Positions 25,058 through 33,406 of a stretch of DNA of 64,000 nucleotides are shown one piece after another. The position numbers and the translations under genes are program-made. A model generated the notes under the pieces. The model was not told the origin of the DNA. It worked only from the letters and a program-made list of their open reading frames with translations, and did not search any database. Source of the DNA: Roseomonas sp. (lineage in GTDB: Bacteria; Pseudomonadota; Alphaproteobacteria; Acetobacterales; Acetobacteraceae). Location of the stretch: assembly GCA_020249145.1 (NCBI GenBank), contig JADCGF010000013.1, positions 1 to 64,000 of the forward strand, given 5' to 3'. The number at the start of each line of letters is the position of its first letter. Position 1 is the first letter of the stretch.

Positions 25058-25465
25058 ATGGAACTAGATCGCGCAATACGCATCGCGGCGGCCGGGATGG
25101 ATGTGCAGACCTCTCGGTTGCGAGTAGTCGCGGAAAACCTGGCCAATCGCGACACCACATCGGAAGTGGCGGGCGGTGATCCCTATCGGCGCAAGACCGT
25201 GACCTTCGCCAATCGCTTTGAACGGGCGCTTGGCGCCAATATGATCAAGGTTTCACGTGTTGGCACCGCCAAGGGCGAATTCCCCTCCCGGCATGATCCG
25301 ACCCATCCGGCGGCCAATGCGCAGGGTTATGTGAAGACACCCAACGTCAATTCGACTATCGAGGTGATGGACATGCGCGAAGCCCAACGCAGCTACAGCG
25401 CCAATTTGTCAGTTCTGGAAGTAAGCCGCGGCATGTTGACCCGCACCATTGAGGCGCTGCGCTAA
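25058..25465 (+). CDS. flgC: FlgC, proximal rod protein
   Basis: 135 aa. It starts MELDRAIRIAAAGMDVQTSRLRVVAENLANRDTTS, with the rod-family ANN/AENLAN motif, and ends with GYVKTPNVNSTIEVMDMREAQRSYSANLSVLEVSRGMLTRTIEALR, the FlgC-specific tail. The family length is about 134-138 aa. It follows flgB by 15 bases, and its stop shares a base with the fliE ATG (TAATG). Confidence 0.96.
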   Translation: MELDRAIRIAAAGMDVQTSRLRVVAENLANRDTTSEVAGGDPYRRKTVTFANRFERALGANMIKVSRVGTAKGEFPSRHDPTHPAANAQGYVKTPNVNSTIEVMDMREAQRSYSANLSVLEVSRGMLTRTIEALR

Positions 25466-25779
25466 TGCCCTTGCCCCTGACCCCTGGCGGTGCTGCCGCT
25501 GCCTATCGTGCCAATATGGCGGCGCCCTCCGCCTCCCCTGCCGCTGCCGGCGGTGGGGAAACTGCGAGCTTCGGCGAAGCCTTGTCCCGTGCCGTGCAGA
25601 ACGCGGTCACTACCAGCCGAGAAGCCGAAACCGCTTCCGCGCGCGGCCTGATGGGTGAGGGTAGTGTGACGGATCTGGTGGTCGCGGTAGGGCGCGCCGA
25701 ACTAACCTTGCAAACGGCGGTCGCGGTGCGCGATCGCGTCGTGGCGGCCTATCAGGAAGTGATGCGCATGCCGATCTGA
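25465..25779 (+). CDS. fliE: FliE, MS-ring/rod junction protein
   Basis: 104 aa. The N-terminal third is a low-complexity Ala/Pro/Gly region. The C-terminal two thirds carry the FliE core: ASFGEALSRAVQNAVTTSREAE, GSVTDLVVAVGRAELTLQTAVAVRDRVVAAYQEVMRMPI. FliE links the MS ring to FlgB and gates rod export. It is directly coupled to flgC and 41 bases before fliQ. Confidence 0.94.
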   Translation: MPLPLTPGGAAAAYRANMAAPSASPAAAGGGETASFGEALSRAVQNAVTTSREAETASARGLMGEGSVTDLVVAVGRAELTLQTAVAVRDRVVAAYQEVMRMPI

Positions 25780-25820
25780 CGCCTGATAGGCGTCACGCAT
25801 GTGCTGGGAAAGGCAGGGCG

Positions 25821-26090
25821 ATGGGCGGCATCGCTGAGGCAAGCCGGGAAGCGCTCTGGATCAGTCTTCAGATCGGTGGACCGTTGCTCGTGCTGATGCT
25901 GGTGGTCGGGCTGGTGGTCGCCGTCTTCCAGGCGCTGACCCAGGTGAATGAGGCAAGCCTCTCCTTCCTGCCGAAAATGGTGGCACTCGCGGTCGCCCTG
26001 ATCCTGCTGACCCCCTTCTTCACCGGTGTGCTGCGCGGCTATGCGCAAACCCTGTTTGAGATGATCATCCAGGTGGGCTCGAGGCCATGA
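25821..26090 (+). CDS. fliQ: FliQ, export-gate membrane protein
   Basis: 89 aa with two membrane segments: ALWISLQIGGPLLVLMLVVGLVVAVFQALTQVNEASLSFLPK and VALAVALILLTPFFTGVLRGYAQTLF. The LTQVNEASLSFLPK loop is the FliQ signature. Four FliQ subunits join FliP and FliR in the export pore. The stop and the fliR ATG are one base apart. Confidence 0.96.
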   Translation: MGGIAEASREALWISLQIGGPLLVLMLVVGLVVAVFQALTQVNEASLSFLPKMVALAVALILLTPFFTGVLRGYAQTLFEMIIQVGSRP

Positions 26091-26091
26091 G

Positions 26092-26868
26092 ATGACAGAA
26101 GCGGAATGGCTTGCCGCGCTGCCTGACATGGTGTTTCGCGCCATCCTGCTGCTGGCGCGCATCGGTGCGGTGGTCATGATCATGCCGGGGCTGGGCGAAC
26201 AGGACGTCCCCAGCAATTATCGCCTGGGACTGGGCTTTGCGTTGGTGATGGTGCTCTACCCCGTGCTGTCGCCAGCTTTGCCGGCGGCCCCCGATGCGGT
26301 GGGCGAAATGCTGCGCCTGATCCTTACTGAAATCGTGATCGGCGTTTGGTATGGTGCATTGGCGCGGTTGGTGACGCTCGCCATGACCATGGCGGGGCAG
26401 CTTTTCGCGCTGTTGCTCGCGCTATCGCAATTGCTGGTGCCAGACCCGGCGGTAGGCGGGCAAAATGCCATTACGGGGCGGTTTTTTGCGCTGCTATCCG
26501 TGGTGCTGCTGCTCAGCAGCGGGCTTTACGCGCTGCCACTGCGTGCGCTTGCAGAAAGTTACGCGGTGCTGCCGGTGGGCGAGGGGTTTCTGGCCGGGCT
26601 GGGCGCAGAAGCCATGGCGGCGGCGGTCGGGCAAAGCTTCTTCCTCGCCCTGCAACTCATGGCGCCCTTTCTGCTGCTCTCCGTTGTGCTGAATGTCGCC
26701 TTTGGTCTGCTCGCGCGCATTGCGCCGCAGGTGCAGATCTACTTCCTGGTCGTGCCCGGTCAGATCGTGCTTGGCCTTCTGCTGCTCGCCCTGTTATTGC
26801 CAGCCATGCTTGGTCTTTATGCAAGTGTCGCGCGGGAGACTTTCCTCGCCCTGCCTGGGGTGCGTTGA
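26092..26868 (+). CDS. fliR: FliR, export-gate membrane protein
   Basis: 258-aa polytopic protein with about six membrane segments. Conserved FliR features are ARIGAVVMIMPGLGEQDVPSNYRLGLGFALVMVLYPVL near the start, EIVIGVWYGALARLVTLAMTMAGQLFALLLALSQLLVPDPAVGGQNAI and the C-terminal AFGLLARIAPQVQIYFLVVPGQIVLGLLLLALLLPAML. FliR caps the FliPQR helix and contacts FlhB, whose gene starts three bases after its stop. Confidence 0.96.
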   Translation: MTEAEWLAALPDMVFRAILLLARIGAVVMIMPGLGEQDVPSNYRLGLGFALVMVLYPVLSPALPAAPDAVGEMLRLILTEIVIGVWYGALARLVTLAMTMAGQLFALLLALSQLLVPDPAVGGQNAITGRFFALLSVVLLLSSGLYALPLRALAESYAVLPVGEGFLAGLGAEAMAAAVGQSFFLALQLMAPFLLLSVVLNVAFGLLARIAPQVQIYFLVVPGQIVLGLLLLALLLPAMLGLYASVARETFLALPGVR

Positions 26869-26871
26869 GCC

Positions 26872-27945
26872 ATGTCCGGCAGCAGCGGCGGCAATGAGGA
26901 AGGCGGCCAGGACAAGACAGAAGAAGCCACGCCAAGGCGAATCGAAAAAGCGCGGGAGGAAGGGCAGATCGCCCTCTCACGCGAAGTGGTTGGCTTTGTG
27001 GCCCTCGGCTTTGCCTTGATCGGCATGACCCTGGGCCTGCCACCGCTCGGGGCTGAATTGATGCGCGGCATGCGCGGTGTGCTGGAAAATGGGCATCAGT
27101 TGCAGATTGGCTTGGTGGCAACCGAAATGATGCGCCTTGGCATGCTTGCCGTCTTGCCCGTCGTCGTCATGGGCATCCTTGGCGCCATTGCGGGCACCAT
27201 GCTGCAAAGCCGCGGGCTGATTTCAGCGACAGGGCTTAAGCCGCAATTTTCCCGCATCAACCCGGCCTCCGGCATCAAGCGTCTGATCGGCGTCGAAGGC
27301 GGCATCGAATTCCTGCGCACATTGATCAAGCTTGGGGTTGTATGCGCGGCACTCTGGTGGGCGCTTGGTGACCCGCGTGAACTGCGCTCTGCATTGTCGC
27401 TTGGGCCGGGTGATCTGCTGCGCCTGATGGTGCGCGCTGCAATGGATCTTTTCATAGCGGCAATGATCGCCTTTGCGGGCATTGCCGTGCTGGATTACCT
27501 GGTGGTTCGCTTTCGCCATTTGCACAAGCTTCGCATGACGCGGCAGGAAGTGCGTGAGGAAGTGAAGGAAAGCGAAGGCGATCCGATGATCAAGGGGCGC
27601 ATCCGCGGCCTTCGCATGGCCCGGGCGCGCCGGCGCATGATGGCGGCCGTGCCCAAGGCAGCCGTTGTGATCACCAACCCGACCCATTACGCGGTGGCGC
27701 TTGCCTATGATGAAGATTCCCAGGCCGCGCCAAAGGTGGTCGCGAAGGGAGCGGAAGCCGTGGCGGCACGCATTCGCGCATTGGCCGAGGAAGCCAATGT
27801 GCCGCTGGTGTCCAACCCACCCTTGGCGCGGGCGCTGTTCAAGCTGGAACTGGATACCGAAATCCCGGCCGAGCATTATCAGGCAGTCGCGGAAATCATC
27901 GCCTATGTCTGGCGGTTGCGAGGCCGCGCCGGGGCGGCAGCGTGA
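26872..27945 (+). CDS. flhB: FlhB, export-gate substrate-specificity switch
   Basis: 357 aa. N-terminal EDKTEEATPRRIEKAREEGQI-type motif (GQDKTEEATPRRIEKAREEG), four membrane segments, and a cytoplasmic domain with the self-cleaving site AAVVITNPTHYAVALAYDE (NPTH, cleavage after Asn), followed by APKVVAKGAEAVAARIRALAEEANVPLVSNPPLARALF. Cleavage switches export from rod/hook to filament substrates together with FliK (39471-40943). The C-terminus ends without the long Pro-rich tail seen in some relatives. Its stop overlaps the GTG start of the kinase gene. Confidence 0.97.
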   Translation: MSGSSGGNEEGGQDKTEEATPRRIEKAREEGQIALSREVVGFVALGFALIGMTLGLPPLGAELMRGMRGVLENGHQLQIGLVATEMMRLGMLAVLPVVVMGILGAIAGTMLQSRGLISATGLKPQFSRINPASGIKRLIGVEGGIEFLRTLIKLGVVCAALWWALGDPRELRSALSLGPGDLLRLMVRAAMDLFIAAMIAFAGIAVLDYLVVRFRHLHKLRMTRQEVREEVKESEGDPMIKGRIRGLRMARARRRMMAAVPKAAVVITNPTHYAVALAYDEDSQAAPKVVAKGAEAVAARIRALAEEANVPLVSNPPLARALFKLELDTEIPAEHYQAVAEIIAYVWRLRGRAGAAA

Positions 27946-29462
27946 GCGGCAGGGCTGAGGCGGCGGCGGATTCCTTCCGTCGGCTATTCGAATCCGAGGA
28001 AGATGCCGGGCTTGCCGTTCTGGATTCGGAGGGACGCATCCGGGCCGCGAGTGCGGTGCTGGAAAGGCTTTGCGCCAATGGCCCGGCACCGGGGCCGGGG
28101 CGCGATCCGGCGCTACTATTTGCGGAAGCGAGCCAGAAGGCGGTGCGCCAGATCATTTCTGTTGCTCTGGCCGGCCCGCCCGCGCCCCCCGCCATTGAAG
28201 CAAAACTCGCGGCGCCGGAACAGGCCCCTGACGCAGCGGTGGAGGTGCATTGCCGGCCCTTGCGCGGGGAGCCTGGCGCCTTGCTACGTGTGCTCGACAT
28301 CACGGCGCGCCGCCGCCGTCAGGCACAGTTGGAAGAAGCGGCGCGGCTGGAAGCGGTGGGGCGGCTTGCCGGCGGTGTCGCGCATGATTTCAACAATCTG
28401 CTGGCTGCCGTGGGGGCCGCGGCGGAAACGGCGCTGGCGCGTGGGCAGGACAGCGCAACCGCCGAGGATTTGCGGCAAATATTGGATAGCGCCGGGCGCG
28501 GCGCGCGGCTGGTGCGTCAGCTTCTGGCATTCGCCAGCCGGCAGGCGGTGCAACCCCGCGTGGTGGCACTCGATCGCGCGGTGGATGGCATGGCACCGCT
28601 ATTGGCGCGGCTTTTGGGCCGGCGCATTCCGATCACGCTTGATCTGGAAAGGCCCGGCCCCTGCGCGCGGGTGGACCCCAGCCATATTGATCAGGCGCTC
28701 ATGAACCTGGCCGTGAATGCACGCGATGCCATGCCGCAGGGTGGCAAGCTGCATATCTCCGTCAAAAGCCGCGACCTGCAAGCGCCCGAACCGGCGCAGG
28801 GCGGCACCATTACCCCTGGCCCCTGGGCAGTGCTGGAAGTGGCCGATGAAGGGGCGGGGATGGAGCAAGAGTTGATCTCCCGCATTTTTGAGCCCTTCTA
28901 CACCACCAAACGCGATGGCGGCGGCACAGGGCTTGGGCTTTCGACCGTGCTTGGCATTTTGCGCCAATCGGGCGGGCATGTATCCGTGCGCTCCCGTCCC
29001 GGGGAAGGCAGCCGCTTTCGCCTGTGGTTTCCGCGCGTTGCGGCTGAACCTGATGCGCCGGTCGCGCATACGCCAGGCATTCATGCCATTGGCGCTGGTC
29101 GGCGCCTGCTGCTGGTGGAAGATGAGGCGCCGTTGCACCGGCTGCTGACCCGCGCGCTGACGACTGCGGGTTATGAAGTAACGGCGGTGGAAGATGGCGA
29201 AGCGGCGCTGGGGGCCATCGCCGCTGGCCTTAAGCCTGATTTGGTGATTTCGGATGTCGCCATGCCGGGTAGCATTGATGGCCTGACGCTTGCCCGCCGC
29301 CTGCGGGAGACACAGCCCGATCTGCCTGTTGTTCTGATGTCGGGCTATGCCGAAGGCACATTGAGCGGCGAGGTGGTGTCCGAGAATTTCATTTTTCTGC
29401 AAAAACCCTTCCGCATTTCCGGGATGCTGTCCCAGGTGGCAGCCGCCCTTGCGCGTCGCTGA
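27942..29462 (+). CDS. CckA-like soluble hybrid histidine kinase with receiver
   Basis: 506 aa, GTG start overlapping the flhB stop (GTGA). Order: a PAS-like N-terminus (FRRLFESEEDAGLAVLDSEGRIRAAS, about 10-125), a HisKA domain with LEAVGRLAGGVAHDFNNLLAAV (His148), a HATPase with NLAVNARDAMPQGG, DEGAGMEQELISRIFEPFYTTKRDGGGTGLGLSTVLGILRQSGG, and a C-terminal receiver (LLLVEDEAPLHRLL; phospho-acceptor Asp438 in VISDVAMPG; LQKPF). The GRLAGGVAHDFNNLL box and domain order are those of CckA, the kinase feeding CtrA through ChpT. Unlike Caulobacter CckA I see no membrane segment. A CckA role in motility control is inference; other hybrid kinases share this layout. Confidence 0.85.
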   Translation: MSGRAEAAADSFRRLFESEEDAGLAVLDSEGRIRAASAVLERLCANGPAPGPGRDPALLFAEASQKAVRQIISVALAGPPAPPAIEAKLAAPEQAPDAAVEVHCRPLRGEPGALLRVLDITARRRRQAQLEEAARLEAVGRLAGGVAHDFNNLLAAVGAAAETALARGQDSATAEDLRQILDSAGRGARLVRQLLAFASRQAVQPRVVALDRAVDGMAPLLARLLGRRIPITLDLERPGPCARVDPSHIDQALMNLAVNARDAMPQGGKLHISVKSRDLQAPEPAQGGTITPGPWAVLEVADEGAGMEQELISRIFEPFYTTKRDGGGTGLGLSTVLGILRQSGGHVSVRSRPGEGSRFRLWFPRVAAEPDAPVAHTPGIHAIGAGRRLLLVEDEAPLHRLLTRALTTAGYEVTAVEDGEAALGAIAAGLKPDLVISDVAMPGSIDGLTLARRLRETQPDLPVVLMSGYAEGTLSGEVVSENFIFLQKPFRISGMLSQVAAALARR

Positions 29463-29479
29463 TTTTCCCGTTCAGCCAA

Positions 29480-30241
29480 TCATATCAAGCCTTGGGCAAT
29501 GGCCTCTATGTCCATGGCTGCCATGGCGGAGGGATCGCGCGTCAGAAGTGGTTTCTGGTGACGTATCGCTTCGCGGACCTTGCCGTCGCGCCGAATGATA
29601 CCAGCCAGGGGAACTTCGCGTTTGAGGAAGGTGGCCGCTGCCCGGCGCAGGGCTTCATAGGTGCGATGCCCGCTCGCGCGGTCATCGGCCATATTCACGA
29701 TGATCCGTGACATGCTCTTGGGATTGTCCATGCCGTGCAGCTTCAATACCGCATAGGCATCGGTCATGCTGGTTGGTTCTTCGGTTGCCACCACCAGCAG
29801 CAGATCCGCCGCCGCCGAGATACGCCGCTGCGGCGCATCAAGCCCAGCGCCCAGGTCAACCACGACATCCTGCCACTGCCGCCTTGCACTTTCCAGCGCC
29901 TGAAGGAAAGCATCGAGCGCAGCCGGGCTGAGCGAGGCAAGGGCGCCCGACCCGGAACGCCCGGCTAGCACTTCAAAGCCTGCATCAACGATCGGGATGG
30001 CGGCCTCAGGCACTGTCATCTTGCCCGATAGTACGGCCGCGAGGTCGCGTTCCGGCCGTATGCCAAGCTGAACATCAATATTCGCCAAGCCCAGATCAGC
30101 ATCAGCCAGCAGCACGCGCCGCCCCTGGCGTGCCAATGCTTGGGCAAGACTGATGGAAAACCAAGTCTTTCCGACCCCGCCCTTGCCGGAGGCAACCACG
30201 ATCATGCGCCCATTCTGGGACGCGCGACTATCTTGCGTCAT
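29480..30241 (-). CDS. flhG: FlhG/FleN-type MinD-like ATPase
   Basis: 253 aa. Deviant Walker A at MIVVASGKGGVGKTWFSISLAQALA, then VLLADADLGLANIDVQLGI and VVVDLGAGL, the FlhG/FleN features within the MinD/ParA family. FlhG regulates flagellar number by stimulating the GTPase FlhF, whose gene precedes and overlaps it (TGATG). The usual N-terminal DQAxxLR activation helix is not visible; the protein starts only about 12 residues before the ATPase fold. The last gene of the long fliF operon, it converges on the kinase gene with 17 bases between. Confidence 0.9.
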   Translation of the reverse strand: MTQDSRASQNGRMIVVASGKGGVGKTWFSISLAQALARQGRRVLLADADLGLANIDVQLGIRPERDLAAVLSGKMTVPEAAIPIVDAGFEVLAGRSGSGALASLSPAALDAFLQALESARRQWQDVVVDLGAGLDAPQRRISAAADLLLVVATEEPTSMTDAYAVLKLHGMDNPKSMSRIIVNMADDRASGHRTYEALRRAAATFLKREVPLAGIIRRDGKVREAIRHQKPLLTRDPSAMAAMDIEAIAQGLI

Positions 30242-31161
30242 CAAAGGGATTCCTTCCCAGGCCCAGAGGCTCTATCTTCTACAGCGGAAAGAAGGCGCGA
30301 TGCCAGCCCTTCTGGCGTCAGGGTTTCAAGCCCATCTGCGACTTCCGATCCGATGCCCGCTTCTGTCAATGCCAGTGGGCCTGCCTTGGCCGCCATCAAT
30401 ACCCCTCCCAACCGCCGCGCAGCATCTAGCCTGGTTGGCAACAAATGCTGCGCACCCAAAGCCGCAAAGGCGCGCGCCACGTCGGCTGCCTCAGCCGGAT
30501 CGAGCCCCGCCTGCAACACCAGAATTATGTCTGATACGGAATGATTTGCCAAATGTCGCAATTGCTGCGCCTGTTCCTTTTTAAAGGGATCGCACCCTGC
30601 TGTATCAATCAGGACAGGTTGGCCTGGGCTGCGATGCGCAAGCGCCTTGGCGAGCATGGCCGGTGTTGGTGCCACGGCCAGCGTAACGCCCAAAACGCGG
30701 GTGAAGGCCGCCAGTTGCTCCACCGCGCCAGCGCGCTGGCCGTCTGTTGTGATAACAAGTGGCGCCATCCCGCCCAGCACAAGGCGCGCAGTGAGTTTGG
30801 CTGTCGTAAGGGTTTTCCCGGCCCCTGGCGGACCGGCCAGCAGCAGCGGACGTTCCAGGCCCTTGGGAAGCGCGGCGAAGATCAGGTTTTCAGCCAAGCT
30901 TTGCGGCAAGGGGCCCCTGCACAGGGCATGGGAAAGGCTTGGCGGAATATTGTGAAAATCAAGCGGTCCCGGCTGGGAAAAGGTTGCCGCATTATTGAGC
31001 GGCTGGATCAGCAGCGGTTCATCCGGTTCAAGCGCTGCGGTAACCTCTACGCCATGGCGCGTGCGGCGTTGTTCCAGGATGATCGCATCGTCGCCAAGCT
31101 CCGCCCGGATCTGCGCCATGGCTTCCGCCATGGTGCTGGAATTGAATAGCTTGAGCCGCAT
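30241..31161 (-). CDS. flhF: FlhF, SRP-type GTPase for flagellar placement
   Basis: 306 aa. A short N-terminal B domain (MRLKLFNSSTMAEAMAQIRA, then ELGDDAIILEQRR) leads to an N domain and a G domain with P-loop GPPGAGKT (110-117), TTDGQRAGAVEQLAAFTRVLGV, the DTAG motif in VLIDTAGCDPFKKEQ, and TRLDAARRLGGVL in place of the usual TKxD box. FlhF localises the first flagellar structure to the pole. It is shorter than the roughly 400-residue gammaproteobacterial protein, mainly in the linker after the B domain. It follows flhA after 170 bases that contain a large inverted repeat. Confidence 0.9.
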   Translation of the reverse strand: MRLKLFNSSTMAEAMAQIRAELGDDAIILEQRRTRHGVEVTAALEPDEPLLIQPLNNAATFSQPGPLDFHNIPPSLSHALCRGPLPQSLAENLIFAALPKGLERPLLLAGPPGAGKTLTTAKLTARLVLGGMAPLVITTDGQRAGAVEQLAAFTRVLGVTLAVAPTPAMLAKALAHRSPGQPVLIDTAGCDPFKKEQAQQLRHLANHSVSDIILVLQAGLDPAEAADVARAFAALGAQHLLPTRLDAARRLGGVLMAAKAGPLALTEAGIGSEVADGLETLTPEGLASRLLSAVEDRASGPGKESL

Positions 31162-31228
31162 CGCCTAGCGGTCCGATCGCTGCTGTCGGTTCAGGCCAGC
31201 AGCGTGAATCGGCCCACCAACCATAGGG

Positions 31229-31287
31229 CTAGTGGTGCGCGGGCGCGATTTTGGATCGGGAATGAATAGCATGAATCGCACCACTAG
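31229..31287. repeat. Inverted repeat between flhA and flhF
   Basis: CTAGTGGTGCG (31229-31239) and CGCACCACTAG (31277-31287) are perfect 11-base arms around 37 bases. An alternative pairing uses GCGATT near 31242-31248 with AATCGC next to the right arm. The right arm region (31268-31288) is also a diverged direct repeat of 31199-31219, 16 of 21 positions alike. It could be an attenuator, a processing site or an operator for flhF. Confidence 0.6.
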
Positions 31288-31331
31288 CGGCCCCTTCGCG
31301 TGATGGCCAGCGATGGCGGAAAAATCAGCAC

Positions 31332-33401
31332 CTACAGCGACCCCACGGTTCGGATGCGCGCGCGCGGGTGGATTTCGGTATGCGCCAGCACCGGGGTTGA
31401 AGGGCGGAAGCGTTCCACGATGGCCCGCACATGGGCACGAATGGCCCCCGAACAGACCAGCACGGGCTGCTCACCCATCGCATTCGCCTTGTCGAAGACA
31501 TCGCGCAGCTTTTGCATGAAGTCTGACAATTTTGAAGGCGCCATGGCAAGCTGCCGATCATCTGCCGGGCCGATCAGCGCTTCGGTGAAGGCCACTTCCC
31601 AATCGGCTGAAAGCGTGATCATGGGCACATAGCCCTCAGGACCACGCGCGGCATCCGAAAGCTGGCGCGCCAGACGCTGGCGCACAATGGCCAGAATGCT
31701 GGGGACCGTGCGCGCCCCGGCCGCATTGGCTTCCTGAATGCCTTCCAGGATTGTCGGCAGATCGCGGATGGAAACGCGTTCCGCGAGCAGGCTTTGCAGA
31801 ATGCGCTGAACGCCGCCAACCCCGATGGGCTGCGGCACAAGATCGGAGACGAGCTTTTTCTGGTCCGCCGGCATTTCATCCAGCAGCTTCTGAGTCTCGG
31901 CAAAGGAGAGCAGCTCCGCCATATACTCGCGGACAATTTCGGTGATGTGTGTGGCAACCACGCCCGCGCAATCCACCACGGTGCAGCCGCGCGCCAGTGC
32001 TTCTTCACGCCGCGCTTCGTCAATCCATAGTGCGGGCAGGCCAAAGGTGGGTTCGGTGCAGCGTTCGCCGGGCATATCCGGAATGCCGCCCGAAGGATCA
32101 ATCGCCAACAGCAAGGGGTGGCGCAACTGCCCGCGTCCTGCCTCGATCTCCTTCACCTTGATGGTGTAGGTGTCCGATGGAAGGGCAAGATTATCCTGGA
32201 TGCGCACGGATGGCAGGACGAAGCCCATTTCCTGCGCAATGGTGCGACGCAGCCCTTTGATCTGGTCCGTCAGTCGCGGCGCATCGCCGGCGGCAAGCGA
32301 GAGAAGCCCATAGCCCAATTCCAACCGCAGCAGATCCATTTTGAGGGATTCGGCAATGGGCAGATCAGCCTCAGGCGTTGGTGGAGGCGGTTTGCCCGCG
32401 GCAATAACGCGCTGCTGTTCCTTTTGCATGAGCCGCCAGGCCCCATAGCCAGTCGCGCCTGCCAAGGCGATGAAAGGCAGGAAGGGCATGCCCGGCATGA
32501 GCGCCATGACGCCCGAAGCGCCGGCGGCAATCGCAAGCGGTTTTGGGCTCGAAGCCAATTGCTCAATCAACGCCTGATCGGCAGTGCCTTCGGTACTGCC
32601 CTTGGTGACGACGATACCGGCAGCGACTGAAACCAGCAGCGCCGGGATTTGCGTGACCAGCCCATCGCCCACGGTCAGCATCGAAAAATTGATGACCGCA
32701 TCGCCAAAACTCATACCATGGCGCAGGATGCCAATCGCGATCCCGCCAATAAGATTGATGGCAGTGATAATGAGACCAGCAATGGCATCGCCGCGCACGA
32801 ATTTCGCGGCACCATCCATGGAACCATAAAAGCCGGTTTCCGCTTCCAATTCCTTGCGGCGCGCACGGGCCTGGTTTTCGTCAATCAGCCCCGCCGAGAG
32901 ATCGGCATCAATCGCCATCTGCTTGCCCGGCATGGCATCCAGGCTGAAGCGCGCCGCCACTTCCGCGATGCGCCCGCTGCCCTTGGTGATGACAACGAAA
33001 TTCACGATCAGCAGAATGAAAAACACGATCATGCCAACGGCGACATCGCCCCCCATCAGGAAGCCACCAAAGGCGGCAATGACATGGCCGGCGGATTCCG
33101 GGCCTTCATGCCCATGGGTCAGGATGACGCGCGTGGTCGCGACATTGAGCGAAAGTCGTAACAACGTGGTCAACAGCAAAAGCGTCGGGAAGGAGGTGAA
33201 GTCGAGAGGTCGGGTCAAGAATAGCGACGTCATCAACACAAGCACGGAAAGCGTGATGGAAATCGCGAGCCCAAGGTCAAGCAGCAGTACCGGCAGCGGA
33301 ACAATAAGCACCACCAGCAGCAGCGCGACGCCGAGTGCCAGCGCGACGTCATTGCCGGGTTGGGCGCGCTTAAGCCAGGAAGGGAGCAGTGTTTCTGACA
33401 C
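31332..33401 (-). CDS. flhA: FlhA, export-gate docking protein
   Basis: 689 aa. About eight N-terminal membrane segments, with the FHIPEP-family stretch TRPLDFTSFPTLLLLTTLLRLSLNVATTRVIL, the proton-channel loop FVVITKGSGRIAEVAARFSLDAMPGKQMAIDADLSAGLI, then a large cytoplasmic domain (from about residue 330) that docks chaperone-substrate complexes. Length matches the family (about 690). It starts five bases after the flbD stop, in the fliF-to-flhG operon. Confidence 0.97.
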   Translation of the reverse strand: MSETLLPSWLKRAQPGNDVALALGVALLLVVLIVPLPVLLLDLGLAISITLSVLVLMTSLFLTRPLDFTSFPTLLLLTTLLRLSLNVATTRVILTHGHEGPESAGHVIAAFGGFLMGGDVAVGMIVFFILLIVNFVVITKGSGRIAEVAARFSLDAMPGKQMAIDADLSAGLIDENQARARRKELEAETGFYGSMDGAAKFVRGDAIAGLIITAINLIGGIAIGILRHGMSFGDAVINFSMLTVGDGLVTQIPALLVSVAAGIVVTKGSTEGTADQALIEQLASSPKPLAIAAGASGVMALMPGMPFLPFIALAGATGYGAWRLMQKEQQRVIAAGKPPPPTPEADLPIAESLKMDLLRLELGYGLLSLAAGDAPRLTDQIKGLRRTIAQEMGFVLPSVRIQDNLALPSDTYTIKVKEIEAGRGQLRHPLLLAIDPSGGIPDMPGERCTEPTFGLPALWIDEARREEALARGCTVVDCAGVVATHITEIVREYMAELLSFAETQKLLDEMPADQKKLVSDLVPQPIGVGGVQRILQSLLAERVSIRDLPTILEGIQEANAAGARTVPSILAIVRQRLARQLSDAARGPEGYVPMITLSADWEVAFTEALIGPADDRQLAMAPSKLSDFMQKLRDVFDKANAMGEQPVLVCSGAIRAHVRAIVERFRPSTPVLAHTEIHPRARIRTVGSL

Positions 33402-33406
33402 GCGCT

